A stretch of DNA of 64,000 bases from Polytrichum commune (Eukaryota > Streptophyta > Polytrichopsida > Polytrichales > Polytrichaceae), in the NCBI GenBank assembly GCA_950295325.1, contig OX485805.1, positions 17,285,501 through 17,349,500 of the forward strand, written 5' to 3'. Positions 56,925-64,000 of this stretch are shown here, one piece after another (position 1 is the first letter of the stretch; each line of letters opens with the position of its first letter). The translations under genes were made by a program, and so were the position numbers. Under the pieces are notes generated by a model. The model did no database searches, was not told where the DNA came from, and worked only from the letters and a program-made list of their open reading frames with translations.

Positions 56925-57214
56925 TTAGATCATCACCACGATTGCCACAAGTATAGTGAGCTTCTCCATCCCTCAACCTGCAGTATGTGGGTGTTATTTG
57001 GTTCATTTGTCATGTTCTCCAACTTCTACCAGTTATATTTACACAACAAAACTCGTGTTTCATTAGCAAATCCACGATGAAATGTATGCAAAAATCCTAG
57101 ATTGAAAATCAAACTTTCCTTGATTCGGTTATGGTTACTGGAAGTGCATTTTTGTAGATTTCTTAACTAGATACATAGGTTCTCTCAATTGTAAAATTTT
57201 ACTGCCCATATATT

Positions 57215-57345
57215 TTTTTCCAACAAGGAAATGACAAATAATGTAAGGTTTACATTTGGGGTTGGTGACAACACATGTAAGGTTTACAATTAGTATTGAG
57301 CAAGACATAATACAATAGCTAGTGTAGCCATTAGATATCTATTGT
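57215..57345 (-). mobile_element. Fragment of the CTACACTAAATA-type MITE family
   Basis: GGAAATGACAAATAATGT, GGTTGGTGACA and TTAGTATTGAGCAAGACA match the inverted interior of copies 1-3, ending at a decayed TAGTGTAGCC terminus. About 130 bp remain. Confidence 0.6.
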
Positions 57346-57349
57346 ACCT

Positions 57350-58765
57350 AGTTCCAAGTGAATGCAAACTAAGATAGCAAGCATGTGTCAATCTTTCCTT
57401 CCACATAGGGATACAAATATTATTGCATGGATAACTCAACTAGAGCCACCTATTGCAAGGTAGGCATTGCACCCGTCTTGTACCAAGGGGATTGTTGAAC
57501 AAGGTAGGGTCAACGGCTCATATGCACGTTGTCATCAATTGCTAGTGTTGATTTTTTTTTTCCCTTACTTGACACCTCTAATCTATTACTATACAATAAA
57601 CTACGGACGGGTGTTGATGGAGTTGTCATTCCAAAGTTCAATTAGTCAGTCGTTGGCACCAACATGTTGAGCGGACAATGTGGAGATGACCCGAGACATT
57701 GTCCCATATGCATGGGTGCAATGGGCCGGGACGGCACAAGTTCGAAGCAATGTCATTGAAATACATAGTCTTTCTGGAATATTCAAGTTACCCCTAAAAG
57801 GTCACACATAGGTTGACACACAAGAAAGTGGTAGAGATGATGCCAACTTTTCTAGAATTGGCTTGAATGAGGGACACTTCATCTTGATCGTAGTCGCAAG
57901 CTCAAGTGTGAACTTGAAACATGTTTATTAAGTAGGGTTGTGGGACAAATGCTATTACATCCTATTGGATGTGGTCCTTTTTCTATTCCTTTGTTGATGT
58001 TGCACTCAAGACTGACTACGGCGCCAACCTTGCCTCAACTCTTGGACGGGAGTGGTGAAACACAAGACAAAAATGATGAGCTTTATAGGCAATTTTATTC
58101 TTGTATAACTTGCCTTTCATGTGGTAGGACCTCAAATAAACACATGTTCAAAGAATTTATCCTTTAATTATGGGCCTCACCGAATTTGGTAGTTTTTCTC
58201 TTGGAAACATGCAATTTAGCTTGGGAACTTCTTGGGAGCCGCAAGGGAAACGTGAGGTTGGTGGGCATGACATGTCCATATAAACCATTCGTTAGAACAT
58301 GAGAGTTTCCGGCTAAAACACCAAAAACAAATTGCACCTCCAAACATTGAGTAGATGGTTGTTCATGTCTTTTTAAAGATGGCTCTGTTGTATATTGATT
58401 TTGAAAATAAAATAAAGATATATCCATAACATACAAAGACTTTAGGAAAAGTTTGACCAATAAGAATGTGTCCTTGTAAAAGATTAGATGTCAAAGATGA
58501 CAGTCTTTGGACATGCACCAACTTATTTAAGCAAATCAATATTTTTCTCTCTCAAATCAAAGTCAGTTTCAAGTTCTATGACAATCTCCCCTTATCTCTC
58601 CTCAAACTTCCACTTCTCCATATAATTGTGTTAGTTGCCTATTGTCATTCTTTTCATTGAAATTAAACACACTTCCATGGGGATGGGGGCATGGGGAGGG
58701 GTGTCAAATCTTTGTTATTGTATGGGTTTCACCGACGTGGGCAACGATAGTGTGCCCTATAATCA
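57350..58765. other. Intergenic region, no gene recognised
   Basis: Short frames on both strands without recognisable motifs. I see no element termini. Confidence 0.4.
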
Positions 58766-58769
58766 TAAC

Positions 58770-59200
58770 ATCTGTTAGAGTTGTTTGTGCATGAAACCAA
58801 ATGACACCATGAGATTAGTCCCATACCTTACATTTATGAGAATCAATACGAAGTTACCCAACTTTTCTTAATGCTTAAACTACTATACACGAAGAATGGT
58901 CTTGAATTATTGGAAACCGACTTTCTAGCTTGTCCTGTTAGGATGGGTGGACCAAACTAGCCTTGCATAGATCAATCCGGGATTCATGACAACATATCCC
59001 ATGTGCATACCTTATTTCAGATCCTAAAATTCTCTCAAAATCTAAAAAATAAAAAATGAAAATCCTAAAAACTTCATCCAATTTTCAAAATAAGCTCCGA
59101 TACAGGATGAGCTAAGGAGCTCTTAATAGAGAGTTTTCTCAAAGAACGATCAGGACCCCCAGTTTCGTCCCTCTTTGAGGGCCTTTACAGACAACTGTGT
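58770..59200. repeat. Dispersed repeat, copy 2 (first copy at 45078-45510)
   Basis: Same order of shared blocks as in copy 1 and direct orientation. Both copies end near a TTTGAGGG..TTTAC block. No terminal repeats were found, so the class is unknown. Confidence 0.6.
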
Positions 59201-59234
59201 TGAATGTAAGTTATCAAAGGCGCCATAAAATGAC

Positions 59235-59345
59235 AATGTTAGGATGGTGGCCCATTTGGCAGTCCATGACATGACTCATGATGTATGAGAAGAGCAAATG
59301 ACTACAAGTGACGAACCGTCTCCCAAAAAGCACCTTCCCTTCCTC
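59235..59345 (+). repeat. Diverged duplicate of the upstream region of the gene at 61.6 kb
   Basis: TGGCAGTCCATGACATG and GACTACAAGTGACGAACCGT, then CTCCCAAAAAGCACC and CCTTCC, correspond in order to TGGCAGTCCACGTCAGCATG, GACTGCAAGTGAAGAATCGT, CTCCAAAAAACACC and CCTTCC at 60151-60280. About 100 bp appear duplicated 900 bp apart. Confidence 0.6.
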
Positions 59346-59521
59346 AAGCTTCAAATCCAAAGGCCAAGCCGCAAGTTCAAGTGATGACCGAAAGACATAC
59401 AAAGATGGAATACAATAAAAAAACAACAATGACCGCAAACAAAGAATCGTCACCGGAAAACGCCTCCGTTTTCTCAAATTTAAAGTTGTTCCTAGAACTC
59501 CGTAAGTTGCCGTCCGTTGAA

Positions 59522-59533
59522 AGGGGGGGGGGG
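59522..59533. repeat. Poly(G) tract
   Basis: Twelve consecutive G, next to DNA similar to the split MITE at 46845-47505. Similar long G runs occur at 22050 and 37289. Confidence 0.85.
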
Positions 59534-59574
59534 GTAAAATTCCGGTCATCCATTGCATTTTGTTGGAGAGATAC

Positions 59575-59790
59575 GAGTGTACCTCTCATTCATCCAACAT
59601 AATAGCCTTGAAAACAGTATGCAACCGGAGGTTACCTTTTTAAGCTGATTTGACACCGGCATTAGATATAAAGATCGCGAATTAGTTTACTGGAGCTCGT
59701 TTGAGATGTATCGTCGACAAACCTACAGGGTCAAGTTTTTGTGTTGGATGGTTGAGAGGTATGCTCGTATACGATAATTCCCTTTCTCCC
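59575..59790 (-). mobile_element. MITE with CCTCTCATYCATCC termini, uninterrupted copy
   Basis: ACCTCTCATTCATCCAACAT on the left and GTTGGATGGTTGAGAGGT on the right are inverted repeats. The right side continues through CTCGTATACGATAATTCCC. It matches the interrupted copy at 46845-47505 in opposite orientation. Limits are approximate. Confidence 0.6.
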
Positions 59791-60149
59791 ATTTTGTCGG
59801 TCTGGGATTCGTGTCATCTATACAAACCCATCTATCGTGGATGAAGGGGCTCCAACAAAAACAAAATTCCCTACAAAATTGAGGGCCGATTCATTCCAAT
59901 TCGACTCCAGTGAACTAATTTGGGACCTTTGAATCTATTTTTGAAGTCAAATCATTTAAAAATAGCCATTTACATGTTACAACACAATTCCACTCTGTGA
60001 ATTTTCACCTTGGGCATGGATGAGTTTACATAGACACCACGAATCCTCAACCCCATCGTGTCGATGTGGCTGTGTGCTAATTTTGCATGGTTTGCTGAGT
60101 TGGTCAGAAGGTCCACAAAGTTTCGATGATGTCACAATAGGAGCAGTCC

Positions 60150-61622
60150 AGGTGGCAGTCCACGTCAGCATGGCCCCTTCAAAGATGTGTGATAATATTA
60201 GATTAGAATAGAATAGGAGGGAGCAGTGACTGCAAGTGAAGAATCGTCTCCAAAAAACACCTCTGCTTCCTTCCTTTCCTTTGCTTTGCTTTCCTTTCCC
60301 TTCCTTCTTTCTTCCTTCCTTCCTCCCTTTCCTCCTTCCAATTGCAGCCCACCACCATCATCATCACCATCATCACCATCCTGTTCATAAGATCATCGCC
60401 ATAGCTTCTGCCTCACTCGACCTCACCCCCTGGCTTTTGGAGATGTCATCACACGCATGTGCTCCATCTCCAACTCCATCTCCATCTCCATAGCCATCCC
60501 TGGGGTGCTGCTGCTGCCCCTGCCTCCTCCACTTCTCCTCTCTTTTTCTTCTTCTCTTGTCTGAGTCTGCCTTGCTGCCTTTCTGCACCTCCAACGCACA
60601 TGTGGCGCAGGAGCCTCTTCTTCCCACCGGGGGTTTTGCAACTAGGCCGGCTTCACCCATTTCGGAGATCTTCTTCGTCGGCCGCCACTCGGTGCACCTG
60701 CCTGTGAGGTCTCAAACCCTCTTATGGTTGGGGTGATTGCTGGAGCTTGCGTGGCTGGATGGTATTGTTTGCGTGCCAGAGTGGGTAATCTAAGAGTTAG
60801 GGTTTGATAGGTGGTGGTGGTGGGATGGGAGTGTGCTGTTTACCTTTTGGGCAGGGGGTGAATTGTATGTGTATTGGATCTGGGAAGGAGTTTAGGGTGA
60901 TGTGGGAGGTTTTGGTGTGAGCCTTGCCATATGTTCTCACATGTTGGTGACATCCCCGAGGTCTTGGATCCCTGCTTTTAGGGTGTGGGCGCATCTCTTA
61001 GGCGTGGGTTTTGACGGCTCTTTGCCTGTAGGTTGGCTGTGGGTGGGTAGTCTGTGAGTTGATGATTTCACAGCATTATTTGTGGTTGTCTTGGTTGATC
61101 TCGTGCCACACTCCTCAGATACGAGTTCATGCGGATTTTTCCACATTTTATGTTTTTATCCTTGTCTGGTCTGTGATTGAGCGTCTTTCAGGCATTCTCT
61201 CGGTTCTGTGCATCATTCCATTGCCAACCTACTATGTAGATTCTGTTTCATTATCTGGCTTCAAAAGCCGGCCTGGATGTATGCATATATGCTCACTTGC
61301 CATGCACATGTTGCCACTAATTGTCTTTCCAACCTTTTTGTTCAATTCACATCATGGGGGCCGCATGTTTGTGGCCAACCATGATGCGAAACCTTGGGGA
61401 TCTTTGCTGAGAAACCTTGGGCTTTCCTACTTTGTCTGCAGCTTTTCTTCTGCCTCAACATGGTATTGCAAAACTGTTTTGCAAGCACAGGCGCACGGCA
61501 ATGCTGATTTTTTCGTTGTTATGACCTACAATCAGCTATGACGACGTTGAATTCGGTGTTAACTAACAACGTTATTGCGGGCATGTGATTTGTTGTCTTA
61601 CAGGTAGACTGCACTGTGAGGA
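60150..61622 (+). promoter_or_regulatory. Promoter and 5' leader with probable leader intron of the 61.6-kb gene
   Basis: A long pyrimidine tract (CTTCCTTTCC-like, 60265-60345) and a (CAT)n run (60352-60380) precede GC-richer leader-like DNA up to about 60705. A strong acceptor, TTGTCTTACAG, ends at 61603, 19 bp before the ATG, so an intron of about 0.9 kb in the leader is likely. The donor may be GTCTCA at 60709 but is uncertain. Frames within this region (for example 60459-60707) show repeat-driven composition and are not called. Confidence 0.5.
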
Positions 61623-63389
61623 ATGGCGAAGAAGAGGAAGTCTGAGAATGCAGGACTTGATGAAGTTGAGAGAACCCTGTATACTTCGTTTTGCACAGCC
61701 GCAAATTCCATTTCTCAGCTTTACACACAAGCACAGAACCAGCAGAAGCTTTCATTCCAAGCAGGGGAGCGACATGCAGTGGTGAGTTTTCCGATGGCTA
61801 ATTCTTGCTGTTTGGACTGTCATGGTTGGCATGCATATGGAGTGTGCCCAAGTGGTTGGATTTGTCATTCACCTTGTTGTTCCTTTGTAGGTCTTGGAAA
61901 TTTGGTCAGAGATTTAAGATGGAATTTTTGTCAATAGGACATGCATCCAGTAGGTGGTATCTCAATTTGTGTAATGTGAATTCTAAGTTGAGCATAGAGG
62001 AAAACAATTTAGCCGTTAATAGTTATTTTGTCATGTAAGAGGATATGGTGGTGATCTAGCTGTAGGAACATTTATGGTTAACGAGGCTCCTTTTTATTAC
62101 AAAAACTTTGTGGGCAGGCCAGCACAGAGCATGATTGAGAGCAGTCTCAGGGTTCCTGTGTTCCATGTGATCAGACCATCCAGTGAATACCGATTGTCTT
62201 TATTGCTTTTTGCTCAGACTGCGTCTGTTCATGTTCTACAGTTGCAGCCCTTGTACTTTGGGAACAAGGCGCTTTGGGGTTTTTAGTGGTTTTATGGGGT
62301 TTAGTATCATGTTTTTTTTCCTTCCGTTTTCAATGTTTTGGACATTAGAGAGTCCTTCAATATGTGCTTCATTCTTGATTTACTATTACACTGCCTGTTT
62401 ATCTGTTTGTAGATAGTTTGAAGGGTTGTACAGTAAGAGGCCTAATGAATTCAAGGGGTTTATGATATTATTGTACCTGATTGATCAGTTGCTACTTGTG
62501 TGTTACATGTCAAGTGAATTCTACCAATGCTTGTCAAATTTGATATGCTTGTATGCCTAACCTTTATATCTGAAAATTGGTCCAGATTCTGTTTCTGAAG
62601 TTTGTGTTGCATTGTGTAACAGGAGAAGCTGTATCAATGGTTGCTTAGGGAACACCATAGCAATTCAAACATTACAGTAGCACAGATACTTGGCAATCTT
62701 CAGGTTTGTTGGTGTTCTGTTTCTCATTGGTACTTTCTGCTTGTTGTCAAAGAATCAAAATTGACTAGATTTTTGCAACTGCAAGAAATTTGAACATTTG
62801 AGCAAGATGAGTTTCATGAGCACTGCTTTTCTGGTAGTCCTGATGATTGTCCTACTCATGAGGCATACTCATCTTTGAATTTTATCTTTGGCAGGGTGAG
62901 CTTGAGGGAGTGGGTGGAGAGGAGATGACAATGTCACCAGGACCTCAGTTGCAGCAGCAGCAACCTGTGCAACAGCAGCCTGGTGCAGGAGGGACTGTGG
63001 GCACTTCAGGGCGAACTACAGCACCCTCGGTGCCACTTGATCAAGGCAAAATCTCTGTTTTCCAGGGTGCACTATCCAGCCCTAATAGAAGATGCCTACC
63101 TGCATTTGGCATTGCACCCAGTGCTTATGGTGTTCACAATGTTCCTGTGCAACCCAGCAGAAGGCCTGGGTTGGTATTGGAGCAATCAACAGACGAGGCA
63201 CGGGAGGACTCACTAGAGGCGGCTCCATATCATGAAACATCTGCTACAGGGTTTGGCTTTCTCCCACCTGCCCAGCATCAGCAACATCATCATCAATCAA
63301 GCCGAGGAGGAGATTCTCATTTATACAATGAAAATGATTCGAGTATGGACATGCATGCAGATGGTGCTGCAGATGATTACTACTGCTGA
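61623..63389 (+). CDS. Plant-specific conserved protein ('holocarboxylase synthetase'-labelled family), 3 coding exons, 244 aa
   Basis: Exons 61623-61781, 62623-62703 and 62895-63389, joined by GT-AG introns in phase 0. The N-terminal 80 residues are the conserved part: MAKKRKSENAGLDEVERTLY, CTAANSISQLYTQAQNQQKL, SFQAGERHAVEKLYQWLL and ITVAQILGNLQ. This resembles an all-helical module with a basic KKRK start that could be a nuclear localisation signal. A Gln/Pro-rich middle follows, with an ALSSPNRRCLP motif (around residue 127) and a C-terminal NDSSMDMHAD signature, both characteristic of this land-plant family. Plant databases often name the family holocarboxylase synthetase, but no biotin-protein ligase domain is visible and I would not trust that label. 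Function is unknown; a nuclear or transcription-associated role is a guess from composition. The ATG was chosen because it starts the conserved MAKKRKS segment right after the leader acceptor. Confidence 0.88.
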
Positions 63390-64000
63390 CATCATCATTC
63401 TTAGAGCAATTTACCTCGAAAGAACGTCACGTCAGCACCGCCAAATTTCAGTTGATGTACAGGAATTTATCAAAGGAAATTGTTTTTGCCAAAGACCTCC
63501 CAACCCAGGTTTTAGTAGTCCTTGTCCACATAGCCACTCAGCAGAGTGTCGGTTGCACAGCTGATGTCAATGTGTCTCTGTGTTTTGTGACTGCCCAAGT
63601 ATGAGTTTTGGTGTGGAAGAATCAGGTGTTGGACTATCAAGAGCTTGTGCTATTGACAGACTGGAGTATGCTGTAGGATTGTCAGGTCAAATGATTGGAA
63701 AAAAGAGTTAACCCAAAAGGGATGCTACAAATGTTGGCAGTTAGAAGGTGGCAAAAAGCCACCAGGTCTCGGGAGGCCTCCGAGCAGGCGAATCCAGACT
63801 GTAGTCCAACTTTCTATCTTTGTTTCAAACGAGGCTTCAACAATGAAGTCCTGGCAAAGTAGTTACTGAGTATGTTGTAGAGCTGTTCTTTCAAGTGGAA
63901 ACATTCCATATTTGTGGAAAGTTGTAACAGAATGTGCCTGTATAGGTTATTATCACGTAATGGGAGATTATTGGGCATTGTTACGGGTTCCTTTTGACAA
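63390..64000 (+). other. 3' UTR and downstream sequence of the 61.6-kb gene
   Basis: T/G-rich non-coding DNA with no further start or splice structure up to the window end. The transcript end cannot be placed exactly. Confidence 0.5.

Noticed and set aside
60236-60707. Leu/His/Pro-rich frames upstream of the 61.6-kb gene
   Set aside because: Driven by CTTCC and CAT microsatellites in the promoter and leader. The conserved protein starts at 61623.

Overview
The window looks like nuclear DNA of a land plant with a large, repeat-rich genome, possibly a fern, gymnosperm or other non-flowering lineage; I cannot name the species. Reasons: three intron-containing genes of plant type, a plant-type TATA box plus telobox promoter, low gene density, and a dense population of nested plant-type transposable elements. 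No prokaryotic features (operons, ribosome binding sites, CRISPR) are present.

Layout. 1-6290: AT-rich intergenic DNA with MITE remnants at about 4.7-5.2 kb. 6290-10030: reticulon-like gene (+), five coding exons, 242 aa, ER membrane shaping. 10621-27431: a nested transposon tower. A decayed Tc1/mariner-like transposase (-) was split by a LINE retrotransposon (-, 11096-26979, 12-bp target duplication). The LINE was then hit by a 644-bp hAT element, an unclassified 1.5-kb insert carrying two tandem arrays, a 2450-bp solo LTR and a 946-bp hAT-like element. 28.1-29.9 kb: no gene seen. 29938-34480: AGD8/9/10-type ARF-GAP gene (-), seven coding exons, 417 aa, with one GC-AG intron. 34.6-60 kb: gene-poor DNA holding two pogo/Tigger elements, at least three MITE families sharing a GGGCC..TTCACAC terminus, a CTACACTAAATA-type MITE family, a MULE-type MITE, a second solo LTR nested in a MITE, and a Tc1-like transposase remnant. 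60.2 kb to the end: a plant-specific conserved nuclear-type protein gene (+), three coding exons, 244 aa, of the family often labelled 'holocarboxylase synthetase'.

The three host genes do not form a pathway. Reticulon (ER tubules) and ARF-GAP (COPI/ARF traffic) both act in the early secretory system, but they are 20 kb apart with separate promoters, so I infer no co-regulation. The main content of the window is the insertion history. Many insertions can be delimited to the base because terminal repeats and target-site duplications survive (TA, TTA/TAA, ACATA, CTCTC, TATGG, 8-bp, 10-bp and 12-bp). The most unusual observations are the two Tigger copies that share one in-frame amber codon and the same 5' truncation, the mariner/LINE/hAT/LTR tower, the GC-AG intron, and a pol III-like tRNA-derived module inside one solo LTR.
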